Source of the DNA: Prevotella sp.
GTDB taxonomy: Bacteria > Bacteroidota > Bacteroidia > Bacteroidales > Bacteroidaceae
Direction of reading: 5' to 3'
Length of the DNA stretch: 47,607 nt
Assembly (NCBI GenBank): GCA_017449025.1
Contig: JAFSKJ010000090.1
Coordinates: 1-47,607, forward strand
Position 1 is the stretch's first letter. Every line of letters starts with the position of its first letter. Position numbers and translations under genes: made by a program. This document shows, piece by piece, positions 25,376-34,227 of the stretch. Under the pieces are notes generated by a model that ran no database searches, was not told the origin of the DNA, and saw nothing but the letters and a program-made list of their open reading frames with translations.

Positions 25376-26524
25376 CTACGGCCTGTGCTGCGGGTGGGTC
25401 TCGGCATACACCTGCTCATAGAGGTTGAAAAGCTGTTCGGCAGTCTGTCGCCACGAGAAAAGCTCCGCCCTGCGCAGCCCCACCTCGCGCTGCTCTGCAT
25501 AGAACGCATCGTCGTTTTCCAAGCGCAGCAGCATGGCGGCAATCTCGTCGGCCTGTTCCGGGTTGACGAGAATGGCATCCTGGCCGCCTATCTCCGGCAT
25601 CGACGAGGTGTTCGAGGTTATGACGGGCGTGCCGCAGGCCATGGCCTCGAGCAGTGGAATGCCGAAGCTCTCGCGCAGCGACGTGTAGAGGAATGCAAAG
25701 GCCGAGTTGTATATGTAAGGCAGGTCGCTGTTTGGAATGTATCCCGGCATGACCAGCTTCTCGCGTATGTGCCCAATGCCGTTGCGGCTTATTATGTCGT
25801 CAAGGTATTGGCGGTCGAGGTCGGCCATGAGCAGCCGCCTTCCCACCTTCGACTGTTCCAGGTATTTGGCGTAGGCCACCAGCGTGCGCTCGGTGTTCTT
25901 CTTCGGGTCGGTGTTGCCGAGGAAGAAGATGAACCCCTCTTCATCGATATACTTGCGGCTCACGTCCGAGGTGTTTTCCATGGGGCGGAACCAGTCGTTA
26001 TACCCGTTGTAGATCATGGCCATCTGCTCACGTGGCAGCTGAAGCTTGCCAATGATGTTCTGCAGCTCGAAGTCGGAGACGGTGATAATCCTCCGGCACT
26101 TGCCCAGTATTCGCGGCACCACGAGGCGGCGGTAAAGCCATCCGGCGTTCTGGTAGAACGAGCGGTTCTGCTTGTCGCGAGGCTCAAGGAATATTATGTC
26201 GTGGAGAGTCAGTATCAGCGGTATCTTACACCGCAGCGGCGCCGTGTTGCTTGTGCAGTGCAGCAGCTCCACGCCTGTCTCGGCGGCCACCTTGGGCAGC
26301 GCATACTGCTCCCACAGCGGGTATGTGGGGCAGCCTATCTCTATCACGTGGAAGTTCATGGTGTCTGTCACGCAGTGGTCGGGACCAGGGGCCACAAACA
26401 CGTAGTACTCGTTCTGGCGGTCCATTTTCTGCAACTCCAGAATCTCCTGCAGCACCACATAGTCCATGCCGTGCTTGTTGTTGCGGAATATCCTTTGGGC
26501 CTCAATGCCAATCCTCATTGCCAT
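25376..26524 (-). CDS. GT-B glycosyltransferase, family 4 type
   Basis: A 382-residue cytosolic glycosyltransferase with the GT-B fold. The donor-binding half shows NTDPKKNTERTLVAY and the family-4 signature SLRESFGIPLLEAMACGTPVITSN, where the ESFG and EA residues contact the nucleotide-sugar. The N-terminal acceptor half contains LTLHDI. The start at 26524 or the in-frame ATG at 26518 are both possible. It lies 8 bases after a hexapeptide acyltransferase gene, so the pair probably modifies a surface polysaccharide or glycolipid. Donor and acceptor sugars are not readable. Confidence 0.87.
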   Translation of the reverse strand: MAMRIGIEAQRIFRNNKHGMDYVVLQEILELQKMDRQNEYYVFVAPGPDHCVTDTMNFHVIEIGCPTYPLWEQYALPKVAAETGVELLHCTSNTAPLRCKIPLILTLHDIIFLEPRDKQNRSFYQNAGWLYRRLVVPRILGKCRRIITVSDFELQNIIGKLQLPREQMAMIYNGYNDWFRPMENTSDVSRKYIDEEGFIFFLGNTDPKKNTERTLVAYAKYLEQSKVGRRLLMADLDRQYLDDIISRNGIGHIREKLVMPGYIPNSDLPYIYNSAFAFLYTSLRESFGIPLLEAMACGTPVITSNTSSMPEIGGQDAILVNPEQADEIAAMLLRLENDDAFYAEQREVGLRRAELFSWRQTAEQLFNLYEQVYAETHPQHRP

Positions 26525-26532
26525 AGTCTAAT

Positions 26533-27126
26533 TCATTTTATTCTCTTTATAATCCTCGCGGGAACACCTGCCACCACACACCCGTCGGGCACGTCGGCGG
26601 TTACCACGGCCCCTGCTGCCACCACCGAATGGCAGCCCACCGTCACCCCTGGCAGCACCACCGCGTTGGCACCTATCCACACGTCGTCGCCAATGGCCAC
26701 GGCCTTCGTCGTCACCCCCTGCTCGTCAATGCGCAGGTTGGGGTCGCTGAAGTTGTGGTTTAGCGCAGTCACCGTAATTCCCTGAGCCAGATTGACATGG
26801 CTGCCGATGGTCACTGGGCCGATGATGGTGTTGTGGATGCCGATGCGCGTGTGCGAACCAATCACCACGTCGCCAACGGCATTGTTGATGCAGCAGAACG
26901 ACTCCACCACACTGTAGTCGCCAAGCACAAAGCGCCGATAGGGAGGGGTGTCCATGCGCACCGAGCGGTGAACCACCGAGTGGCGGCCCCGTTGCTGGTA
27001 GAGAGGAGCCATGAGGCGCACATACCATCGGGGGCGCGTCTCCACCTGGTTCATCACCATCCAGTCCACCATGCGCTTCAACTGCGGACTCTCCTTCAGC
27101 CTTTGTCTAAGGGTCTCTTTGTTCAT
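26533..27126 (-). CDS. Left-handed beta-helix acyltransferase (hexapeptide repeat)
   Basis: A 197-residue O-acetyltransferase-like protein. After a helical N-terminus ([20 protein letters not shown]) it has repeated hexapeptides ([20 protein letters not shown], then [20 protein letters not shown]), which build the left-handed beta helix. The His in [12 protein letters not shown] is the probable catalytic base. The start at 27126 is set by a promoter only 9 bases upstream. Acetyl-CoA to sugar transfer is the usual reaction. It is followed by a glycosyltransferase gene 8 bases later and probably forms an operon with it. Confidence 0.85.
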   Translation of the reverse strand: MNKETLRQRLKESPQLKRMVDWMVMNQVETRPRWYVRLMAPLYQQRGRHSVVHRSVRMDTPPYRRFVLGDYSVVESFCCINNAVGDVVIGSHTRIGIHNTIIGPVTIGSHVNLAQGITVTALNHNFSDPNLRIDEQGVTTKAVAIGDDVWIGANAVVLPGVTVGCHSVVAAGAVVTADVPDGCVVAGVPARIIKRIK

Positions 27127-27134
27127 GTCGCTTG

Positions 27135-27165
27135 CAAAGTTACACAGAATCATCGGAAAAAACAA
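27135..27165 (-). promoter_or_regulatory. Promoter of the acyltransferase-glycosyltransferase pair
   Basis: TTG (27163-27165), 20 bases and TAACTTTG (27135-27142) on the minus strand. It ends 8 bases from the start codon, so the mRNA leader is almost absent. Confidence 0.7.
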
Positions 27166-27193
27166 GCATTTGTCGAAAAACTATTTGAAAATG

Positions 27194-27224
27194 TTGGTCG
27201 TTTCGCGGAAAACCTGTACCTTTG
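27194..27224 (+). promoter_or_regulatory. Promoter of ilvD
   Basis: TTG (27194-27196), 20 bases and TACCTTTG (27217-27224), about 30 bases before the ATG at 27254. It is divergent from the acyltransferase promoter. No leader-peptide attenuator or T-box is visible. Confidence 0.75.
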
Positions 27225-27253
27225 CCACCTCAACACCCAAAAATCATATAATT

Positions 27254-29056
27254 ATGAAGCATCCTTTACGTAGTGCAGTATGCACAGAAGGCCGACGCAT
27301 GGCGGGAGCACGCGCCCTGTGGGTGGCCAACGGCATGAAGAGAGAACAGTTTGGCAAGCCCATCATTGCCGTAGTCAATTCGTTCACACAGTTTGTTCCC
27401 GGGCATACACACTTGCACGAGGCAGGGCAGATAGTGAAACGCGAGATTGAGAGCCTCGGCTGCTATGCAGCAGAGTTCAACACCATAGCCATCGACGACG
27501 GCATAGCCATGGGCCACGACGGCATGCTCTACTCCCTGCCCTCGCGCGACATCATAGCCGACTCCGTGGAGTACATGGTCAACGCCCACAAGGCCGACGC
27601 CATGATATGCATCTCAAACTGCGACAAGGTTACGCCGGGCATGCTCATGGCCGCCATGCGGCTCAACATACCCGCCGTATTCGTAAGCGGCGGACCAATG
27701 GAGGCCGGCAAGTACAAGGGCGAGAACCTCGACCTCATCACTGCCATGATCAAGGGCGGCGACCCCACCGTCAGCGACGAGGAGCTGGCAGAGGTCGAAA
27801 ACCGCGCCTGCCCCGGATGCGGCGCCTGCTCCGGAATGTTCACCGCCAACTCCATGAACTCCCTCACCGAGGCCATAGGACTCTCCCTGCCCGGCAACGG
27901 CAGCATACTGGCCACCCACGCCAACCGCATACAGCTTTTCAAGGACGCGGCCAAGCTCATTGTCAAAAACGCCCTCGCCTATTACGAGGATGGCGACGAC
28001 TCGGTGCTGCCACGCAGCATCGCCACCCGCCAGGCCTTCCTCAACGCCATGACACTCGACATTGCCATGGGAGCCTCGACAAACACCGTGCTCCACCTTC
28101 TCGCCGTAGCACAGGAGGCAGAGGTAGACTTCACCATGAACGACATCGACGCCCTCTCGCGCACAACACCCTTCCTCTGCAAGCTCGCACCCAACTGGCA
28201 GAAATACAGCATACAGGAGGAGAACCGCGCAGGAGGCATACTTGGCATTCTCGGCGAGCTGGCCAAGGGCAATCTGCTCGACCTCTCTTGCAAGCGCGTC
28301 AACGGTGCCACCCTCGGCGAGGACATAGAGAAATACAGCATACTCAAGGACGACATACACCCCGAGGCCCTCCGCATCTACAGCAGCGCACCCGGCGGCA
28401 AGTTCTGCAACGTGCTGGGTGCCCAAAACACACAGTGGGAAACCCTCGACACCGACCGCGAGAACGGTTGCATACGCGACATAGACCACGCCTACACCAA
28501 GGACGGCGGCATGGCGGTGCTCTTCGGCAACATTGCCCCCGACGGATGCGTGGTCAAGACCGCCGGCGTGGACCAGAGCCTATGGCACTTCGAAGGCCCC
28601 GCCGTGGTGTTCGATTCCCAGGAAGACGCCTGCGAGGGCATACTGGGCGGCAAGGTGAAGAAGGGCGACTGTGTGGTCATCACCCACGAGGGCCCCAAAG
28701 GCGGCCCCGGCATGCAGGAGATGCTCTACCCCACCTCATACATCAAGTCCATGCACATGGGCAAGGAGTGCGCACTAATCACCGACGGGCGCTTCTCCGG
28801 AGGCACCAGCGGACTCTCCATAGGCCACATCTCGCCCGAGGCTGCCAGCGGCGGCAACATAGGCAAAGTCAAGGACGGAGACATCATTGTCATCGACATA
28901 CCCTCGCGCAGCATCAACGTCAAGCTCTCCGACGAGGAGCTGGCAGCCCGCCCCCAACAGCCACTGCGCAGAAAGCGCGAGGTGTCAAAGGCCCTGCGTG
29001 CCTACGCCCAGAGCGTCAGCTCGGCGGACAAGGGAGGAGTGAGAATCATTGAATAG
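27254..29056 (+). CDS. ilvD: Dihydroxy-acid dehydratase
   Basis: A 600-residue dehydratase of the IlvD/Edd family that makes the 2-keto acids for isoleucine and valine. The start at 27254 ([15 protein letters not shown]) matches the family; the much longer open frame upstream is promoter [13 protein letters not shown] (81-90) carries the metal-binding Asp residues, [10 protein letters not shown] (121-130) holds a cluster Cys and the Lys that is carbamylated, and [18 protein letters not shown] is the second cluster motif. The C-terminal [15 protein letters not shown] loop is present. It stands alone, without ilvBN, ilvC or leu genes. Confidence 0.96.
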   Translation: MKHPLRSAVCTEGRRMAGARALWVANGMKREQFGKPIIAVVNSFTQFVPGHTHLHEAGQIVKREIESLGCYAAEFNTIAIDDGIAMGHDGMLYSLPSRDIIADSVEYMVNAHKADAMICISNCDKVTPGMLMAAMRLNIPAVFVSGGPMEAGKYKGENLDLITAMIKGGDPTVSDEELAEVENRACPGCGACSGMFTANSMNSLTEAIGLSLPGNGSILATHANRIQLFKDAAKLIVKNALAYYEDGDDSVLPRSIATRQAFLNAMTLDIAMGASTNTVLHLLAVAQEAEVDFTMNDIDALSRTTPFLCKLAPNWQKYSIQEENRAGGILGILGELAKGNLLDLSCKRVNGATLGEDIEKYSILKDDIHPEALRIYSSAPGGKFCNVLGAQNTQWETLDTDRENGCIRDIDHAYTKDGGMAVLFGNIAPDGCVVKTAGVDQSLWHFEGPAVVFDSQEDACEGILGGKVKKGDCVVITHEGPKGGPGMQEMLYPTSYIKSMHMGKECALITDGRFSGGTSGLSIGHISPEAASGGNIGKVKDGDIIVIDIPSRSINVKLSDEELAARPQQPLRRKREVSKALRAYAQSVSSADKGGVRIIE

Positions 29057-29157
29057 TGGATTGGCTCAGAGCAACAGACAAGTGGCACTCCTTATGCACG
29101 CGCGTACGAAATGACACTTTGCTACTGACACGAAAAAATTTTACATAAGAAATGGCG

Positions 29158-29271
29158 TGTGGAACATGCCTGATGAGGAGTGGCACTTTACGGTTGTAAA
29201 GTGCCACTTTATTTCAAAAAAGTGCCACTTTAGCTCCGTAAAGTGGCACTTTACTGACGAGGCCTTGATGT
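29158..29271 (+). repeat. Palindromic KWHF-type dispersed repeat, copy 2
   Basis: Same 114-bp unit as 2085-2198, in opposite orientation. It encodes an open frame starting MWNMPDEEWHF and including KCHF and KWHF. About seven differences fall in the four-unit core. Two are exchanges of the central base of the palindrome (G in one copy, C in the other). The frame then runs antisense through the acyltransferase gene, so I do not call a protein. The 29057-29157 gap before it holds no gene or clear ilvD terminator. Confidence 0.8.
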
Positions 29272-29290
29272 TTCACGCCGTTTTCATGAA

Positions 29291-29342
29291 AAATTTTGAC
29301 CTGAAGGTGCGGTTGAAAGACGCTGAAAGCGTCTTCGCTCAG
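29291..29342 (+). repeat. Solo end of the right-end palindromic element
   Basis: A 52-base sequence that recurs in inverse orientation at 47553-47605, with one 4-base gap and few mismatches. It contains GGTGCGGTTGAA and the hairpin GACGCT-GAA-AGCGTC (29320-29334). At 47335-47591 the related sequence forms one end of a MITE-like element; here only one end is present. It lies directly after the acyltransferase stop codon, so it may act as its terminator hairpin. Confidence 0.7.
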
Positions 29343-30476
29343 CTACTGATGATTCTTCACGGGGTTGGCATATATTCCGAGGAAGATGTCCTTGAGTATG
29401 TCGAGGTCGAGATCAATGTCAATGTCGTAGCGTTCAAGTTTTGTGAGCCGTTTTTCAAAGGCGGCGTGTTCTGCCGCAGTGTACTTGTGGGCGAAGCGGC
29501 GCTGACCGTAGAGCATGTCGTGGGCAATGTAGTTGTTCGGCCACAGATGGTAGGAGCTGTGAATGCGGCTGTCGACCAGCAGGGCCACTTGCTTGTGGTA
29601 CTCGTTGTTGGTGCATTCGTTGAACAGCATCAGCTCTTCAGTGGTTATGGGCTTGCAGAACTGGAAGTGCACGCGACCCTTGGGCTGCAGTATGCCTGTG
29701 AGTATGCTGTTGAGGTCTTCGCCGGGCTTTTTTATGTACTTTACATTTCTGCTCACGTAGAGTTCTATGGTCTTGAGAATGTCGCAAGGCTCCCATTCGT
29801 AGGAGACGGCCACGGGGACTATGTTCAGCTGGCTGAGTGCTGCAATCTTGTCGTCGGCCTTGCTCATGCAGAACATTTTTATGATGCCCTGGTCGGTCTG
29901 GTCGTTGCCGTCCTTGGTGCGCCCGTTGCGCTGGGCTATCCACACAGACTGTTTCAAGTTGGTGATGACGTAGCGTATGTATTCCGAGAGGTGCATGGAG
30001 CTGCGGTAGAAGTCCTTGATGCTGCCTCCCGGTCGCTCCACCCTGAACATTTTGTTGGCCTTGCCTATGTCCACCACCAAGGGGTTTGTCATGAGGTTGG
30101 CGCCAAAGGTGATTTGCGATGTCTGGTGGCCGTTGTCGTAGAGCACGTTCTGCAGCAGCGATGCGTCGAGCATGATGTCGCGGTGGTTGCTCACGAAGAG
30201 GTAGGGTGTTCGCGGCGACAGGCACTCTATGCCGCCGCAGGTGAAGGCGGTGGTGCTCTGGCTTATTATCTGCTCGTTGACGGTGTGCATGATGGTGCGC
30301 TGGAATTGGTCTACGGTCTGGATGCTGCGCAACATCTGCTGCACGTCGGCCAGGGGCTTGTCTGGAAACACGTAGGATGCCAGCAGGGGCAGCGCCGAGC
30401 TGCTGGCTATGCGGCTCATGGCGGCGGGTATCTCCAGGTCGGTGTAGGGGCGGAGGTCGTTGAATTCTGCGTTCAT
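29343..30476 (-). CDS. Glycerolipid-type acyltransferase (PlsB/PlsC-like)
   Basis: A 377-residue acyltransferase of the glycerol-3-phosphate/lysophosphatidate group. The catalytic block is NHRDIMLD (about 116-123), where the acid follows His by five residues rather than the usual four. A second block is RPGGSIKDFYRSS and a third is IAQRNGRTKDGND, similar to the phosphate-binding motif of PlsB-type enzymes. No transmembrane helix is obvious; it is probably peripheral to the inner membrane. It is the last gene of the six-gene lipid operon, 23 bases after the exporter, so it may acylate the exported or precursor lipid rather than act in general phospholipid synthesis. Confidence 0.8.
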   Translation of the reverse strand: MNAEFNDLRPYTDLEIPAAMSRIASSSALPLLASYVFPDKPLADVQQMLRSIQTVDQFQRTIMHTVNEQIISQSTTAFTCGGIECLSPRTPYLFVSNHRDIMLDASLLQNVLYDNGHQTSQITFGANLMTNPLVVDIGKANKMFRVERPGGSIKDFYRSSMHLSEYIRYVITNLKQSVWIAQRNGRTKDGNDQTDQGIIKMFCMSKADDKIAALSQLNIVPVAVSYEWEPCDILKTIELYVSRNVKYIKKPGEDLNSILTGILQPKGRVHFQFCKPITTEELMLFNECTNNEYHKQVALLVDSRIHSSYHLWPNNYIAHDMLYGQRRFAHKYTAAEHAAFEKRLTKLERYDIDIDLDLDILKDIFLGIYANPVKNHQ

Positions 30477-30499
30477 AAAGGAGTAAAGGTATAAAGGAG

Positions 30500-33403
30500 T
30501 TAATCTCCTAATATCTGACTTAGGTTAAAGATGTGGCTTCCGGCGGCGCGGGCGGTGGCTTCGGCCTCCGACGGGCAGTGGTGGACGTGGAGGTTGGGTG
30601 GCATGGGCACGCAGGCAGCCAGGAGTGCGGCGTCGTCGGGGTCGTAAGCGTAGGAGTGCACCTGGATGTTGGGGTGGACGAGGGCGAAGAGCAGCGAGAA
30701 CTGCCCGCGGCGGGCGTCGACGACGGCTACGGCGGGCGTCGGACTGTCGGTCTTGTAGCCGTCTATCCACTGGCTGAAGTCGTTGTAGCGCTTGAGCAGG
30801 CGGCGCGTCTCCCGCTCCACGCCGTAGCCCTTGTAGGTGTACTTGCCTATGAGGTAGTGGTGGTAGTGGTGGGTGGTGCCGGCAGGGTGGCGGTTGGATG
30901 GCGAGGGCATCAGCGAGCGTAGCATGCTGCCAATGGTTATGGGCACGGTGCGGGGCTTGCCCTTGCTGCTGACGAGCCATGAGAAGATGGCGGGGGGCAC
31001 GGTCCATGCCATGAGCACCACCGTGAGCATGCCCACGATGGTGACCTCGGCAAGTGAGTGGAGTGCGGGGTGGCGGGCCACGATGAGTGAGCCTATGCCT
31101 ATGAACATGATGAGTGCTGAGATGAGTATGCTGTTCTTGTAGGCTGGCAGGAGCTTCTTGCCGTAGGCATACTCGTTGATGAGTCCGTCGGTGATGAAGA
31201 TGGTGTAGTCGTCGCCCTGTCCGAAGATGAAGGTTGCAAGGATCACGTTGACAATGTTGAACTGCATGCCGAGTAGGTGCATGATGCCGAGTATCCAGAG
31301 CCACCCCATAGCCATGGGGAGGAATGCGAGTATGCTCAGCTCTATGCGCCCGAACGACAGCCATAGGAACAGGAACACAATGATTCCGCAGGCGAGGCCT
31401 ATGTAGTTGAAGTCGTCGGAGAGCGACTCTGCCATGGTGCTGTTCATGCCCACGAAGTCGAAGGCGTAGCCGTGGGTGGAGAGGGCGCTGTTTAAGATGC
31501 GCTCCATGTGGCGGCGGTCGGCATTGCTGCCGTTTATTACGTCGACCACCGAGCATTGGCCGGTGCTCTGGCTAAACGAGCTGCCGAACAGCACGGAGCT
31601 TAGAGGCTCGAAATGTTGGAAGGGCTGCACGGTATACTCCTGGCTGACAATCTGTCGGAAGCCGTCGAAGGCATCGGCATTGAAGCCGAAGGCCGGTGCG
31701 CGGCTGTCCAGCGCGGCGAGCACGTGAGTGCGATGTGCCTGCCAGAACTTGTTCCAGAGGTTGATGCGTCGCTGCTGCTCGGCCTTGGAGCAGACGAAGG
31801 CGGTGACGTTGGTGCATGTTGCATGGCTGCTGCTGACAAGGCTGTCAAGGAGCGGGGATATGCGCTCGCGCTGGCTGAGGGCTTGGTCCCAGCTGTCGCC
31901 CTCGGCAACTATGTAGACGTTGGCCGTGTCGTTGATGCCTGCCGAGGCGTGGAGGTCGGAGAGCAGCTGCTGCTGGCGGGGTGTCATGTAGTTGATGTTG
32001 TGCATGTTGGTGTCGAACGATATTCCGAGGCTGAAATATCCGAACACCAGTGTCAGGGCGGCAGCCACCCCTACTGCCCACGAGGGGACTTCAATTGTCT
32101 TGTGGGGCTTGCCAGCTATTGAGGCCCCCTCGGGGGCGGTGGGGGGAGCTTTGGGACTTTGGGCAACTAAATGGGGCAGGAAGACGAGCACGAAGAGTAT
32201 GGTGCCCACGAGCATGAAGGCGGCGAAGAGGCCGAGGTCGCGAAGGGCGGGAGCGTCGAGGGGCATCAGGCTGGCGAAGGCTCCCACGGTGGTGATGTTG
32301 CCTATGAGCAGGGGCGACACCATGTCCTTGAGCACCTCGCGGATGGTGGCGACGTGGCGGGTGTGGGCAATGAAGTGGAGGGGATAGTTGACGGCTATGC
32401 CTATGATTATTGAGGCGATGCCGAGCACTATGAGCGACACGTCGCTGCGCAAGATGGCTATGAAGGCCATGGCGAAGAGCCAGCCGAAGGCTATTGCCAG
32501 GCCTATGAGTAGCAGGTTTCTGACACGGCGGAAGGCATAGACAAGCAGCAGCAGGATGAGGGTGACGGCAATGGTGATGGCGCGCTGGCTGTCGGTCTTT
32601 ATCTGACGGGCGTTGCCAACGGCAATGACGGGCGCACCGGTGATGCCGACGTCGACGCCGCCCACGGCGTCCATGGTTTGTCGGGCAACGCTGTCGACAT
32701 AGCTGACAAGCTCGCTGTTGTTGGCCGACTCCATTGCCCCGTATGGCGATGTGAGCATGGCTACGGCATGGCGCTGACCGGAGGTGTACATGTAGCCGTC
32801 GTCAATCTCGATGGGCAGCTCACGCTGCTTGGCCTGCAAGCGGTCGATGACGGGTGTGAACAGGCCCAAGGGGTCGTTGGCTATGTTAGAGGCGAAGAGG
32901 CCGGTGGCAGGCATCATGAGCTGCTCCACGCAGGAGGAGAGCTGCTCGTCGCCAAGCTGAGGGGAGGCTATCAGCCGCTCCATGCGCACATAGTCGCTGT
33001 CGGTGAGCATGAGGGGTATGTTGCGGTAGATGAAGTCGGTGACAGCCGTGACCTTCTCAAAGTCCACCTGAGTGGTGACCTGACTGATGTGGCGGCTGCC
33101 GTAGCCCTGCTTCAAGCGGCAGGCAAAGGTGTCGACGGCCTCTGTCAGGCGCTCGCCTGAGGTGCTGGCGGAGTCGGTGGGGCTGAACATGGCCACTATG
33201 CGCTGTCCGCCGGTGATGTCCTGATAGAGGGTGATGGCCTTCTGCTCGTTGCCGCTCACGGGAAGGAAGTCGAAGATGTTCTCGTTGTATGTCAGCCGGG
33301 AAACCATGGTCACCAGCACCATTGTCAGCAGCGTCAGCAAGCCGAGTGTCAGGCGCCGGCGGCTGTGCAGTATGTCGTAGAGATGCAGGAAGAATCGTAT
33401 CAT
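30500..33403 (-). CDS. MMPL/RND-type lipid exporter with C-terminal Rossmann-like domain
   Basis: A 967-residue inner-membrane protein of the MMPL/RND superfamily. It opens with a cytosolic stretch and a helix (about 16-36), a periplasmic domain (about 37-255), five helices (about 265-412), a second helix, a second large periplasmic domain (about 450-680) and five more helices (about 685-830). Such exporters move lipids or pigments out of the inner membrane using the proton gradient. The last 110 residues have no helix; AVAVVDARRGQFSLLFALV with YDPDD after a strand look like a degenerate SAM-methyltransferase Rossmann fold, and similar tails are known on exporters of flexirubin-type clusters. 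Residues 417-429 (PKAPPTAPEG) look like a palindromic insertion. It belongs to the six-gene operon. Confidence 0.83.
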   Translation of the reverse strand: MIRFFLHLYDILHSRRRLTLGLLTLLTMVLVTMVSRLTYNENIFDFLPVSGNEQKAITLYQDITGGQRIVAMFSPTDSASTSGERLTEAVDTFACRLKQGYGSRHISQVTTQVDFEKVTAVTDFIYRNIPLMLTDSDYVRMERLIASPQLGDEQLSSCVEQLMMPATGLFASNIANDPLGLFTPVIDRLQAKQRELPIEIDDGYMYTSGQRHAVAMLTSPYGAMESANNSELVSYVDSVARQTMDAVGGVDVGITGAPVIAVGNARQIKTDSQRAITIAVTLILLLLVYAFRRVRNLLLIGLAIAFGWLFAMAFIAILRSDVSLIVLGIASIIIGIAVNYPLHFIAHTRHVATIREVLKDMVSPLLIGNITTVGAFASLMPLDAPALRDLGLFAAFMLVGTILFVLVFLPHLVAQSPKAPPTAPEGASIAGKPHKTIEVPSWAVGVAAALTLVFGYFSLGISFDTNMHNINYMTPRQQQLLSDLHASAGINDTANVYIVAEGDSWDQALSQRERISPLLDSLVSSSHATCTNVTAFVCSKAEQQRRINLWNKFWQAHRTHVLAALDSRAPAFGFNADAFDGFRQIVSQEYTVQPFQHFEPLSSVLFGSSFSQSTGQCSVVDVINGSNADRRHMERILNSALSTHGYAFDFVGMNSTMAESLSDDFNYIGLACGIIVFLFLWLSFGRIELSILAFLPMAMGWLWILGIMHLLGMQFNIVNVILATFIFGQGDDYTIFITDGLINEYAYGKKLLPAYKNSILISALIMFIGIGSLIVARHPALHSLAEVTIVGMLTVVLMAWTVPPAIFSWLVSSKGKPRTVPITIGSMLRSLMPSPSNRHPAGTTHHYHHYLIGKYTYKGYGVERETRRLLKRYNDFSQWIDGYKTDSPTPAVAVVDARRGQFSLLFALVHPNIQVHSYAYDPDDAALLAACVPMPPNLHVHHCPSEAEATARAAGSHIFNLSQILGD
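32124..32155 (-). repeat. Palindromic repeat piece inside the exporter gene
   Basis: GCCCCC-TC-GGGGGC (32124-32137), followed by a G-rich run, in frame in the loop after the sixth helix. It encodes the Pro/Ala-rich KAPPTAPEGA, typical of Bacteroidota palindromic repeats translated by chance. The loop tolerates length change, so the protein may be unaffected. Confidence 0.45.
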
Positions 33404-33408
33404 CTGTG

Positions 33409-34221
33409 TCAGTCGTCTTGTATAAGTTCATGCAACCACAGGAGGAACTTCTCTTTCCATGCAATGGCCTCTGCCGTGGTCAAGGCAGCGGTGACTCCGA
33501 AGCCGTGGCCTCCAGTGTGGTAGTGCTCGTAGTGGTGGGGAATGTTGTGGGCGGTGAGGGCTGAGTCGAGAAGCTCGGCGTTGTGGTGGTGCACTACGGG
33601 GTCGTCGTCGCAGTTCATGAGGAACACGGGCGGACAGTTGTGGGGCACATGGTTTTCCAAGGACAGCGAGTCTCTTGTGGCGCGCTTCTGGAACTCGCCG
33701 AGCAGTCCGCGGCGGGAACGCTTATGGGTGCAGGGGTGGGTCATAGACACCACGGGGTACATGGGTGCAACGAATCGCATGGCCGAGGGTGTGCCGGCCA
33801 ACTGCTCTGCGGCGTGCATCACCAGGTGCCCCCCGGCCGAGAAGCCCATGCAGCCTATGCGGTCAGGGCGCAGGCCATAGCGGGAAGAGTTGGTGCGCAC
33901 GCTGTCGAGGGCGCGCGTAAGGTCGTTGAAGCCGGCGGGAAAGGAGCGGCCGCGCGTTCGTATGTGGAAAGCAAAGGCGCCCCAGCCTCCGTGACTGTAC
34001 TCAAGCACGAAGGCGGCAATGCCGTTCTGCTGAAGCCAGCGAGCCACCTCGTGCCCCTCGTATTCCTTGTCGAGCCAGAAGTAGCTGCCGCCGGGGCACA
34101 CAATGATGCCGGTGCCGGTGGGGTTGTCTGCTGGCAGGTAGGGCGTAAGCCTGTAGGCTTTGGCGCTTGTGCTCAAGAGCAGCAAGAGTATGGCCGTCTT
34201 AAATGCTTCTGTGGTTGTCAT
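33409..34221 (-). CDS. Secreted alpha/beta hydrolase
   Basis: A 270-residue hydrolase with an N-terminal signal peptide (about 1-22, ending STSAKAYR). The oxyanion entry VCPGGSYFWLDK, the nucleophile motif GFSAGGH (about Ser146), the Asp of NCDDDPVVHH and the His in GGHGFG give a full Ser-Asp-His triad. The family includes carboxylesterases and acetyl-xylan esterases of the dienelactone-hydrolase-like type. Its place inside a lipid operon, 6 bases from the BtrH-like gene and 5 bases from the exporter gene, suggests it trims or releases an ester after export. Substrate is unknown. Confidence 0.85.
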   Translation of the reverse strand: MTTTEAFKTAILLLLLSTSAKAYRLTPYLPADNPTGTGIIVCPGGSYFWLDKEYEGHEVARWLQQNGIAAFVLEYSHGGWGAFAFHIRTRGRSFPAGFNDLTRALDSVRTNSSRYGLRPDRIGCMGFSAGGHLVMHAAEQLAGTPSAMRFVAPMYPVVSMTHPCTHKRSRRGLLGEFQKRATRDSLSLENHVPHNCPPVFLMNCDDDPVVHHHNAELLDSALTAHNIPHHYEHYHTGGHGFGVTAALTTAEAIAWKEKFLLWLHELIQDD

Positions 34222-34227
34222 GGGCGT

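Noticed and set aside
25223-26785. Plus-strand open frame of 520 codons across the glycosyltransferase gene
   Set aside because: It is antisense to three supported genes and has no family features; valine/leucine/histidine-rich content is typical of shadow frames.
27607-29052. Second plus-strand frame of 481 codons inside ilvD
   Set aside because: Arg/His/Pro-rich translation typical of an out-of-frame reading of ilvD.
29157-30494. Long plus-strand open frame of 445 codons running from the KWHF repeat antisense through the acyltransferase gene
   Set aside because: It has no recognizable domain, and the minus strand carries a complete acyltransferase in tight operon order. High-GC third positions explain the antisense frame.
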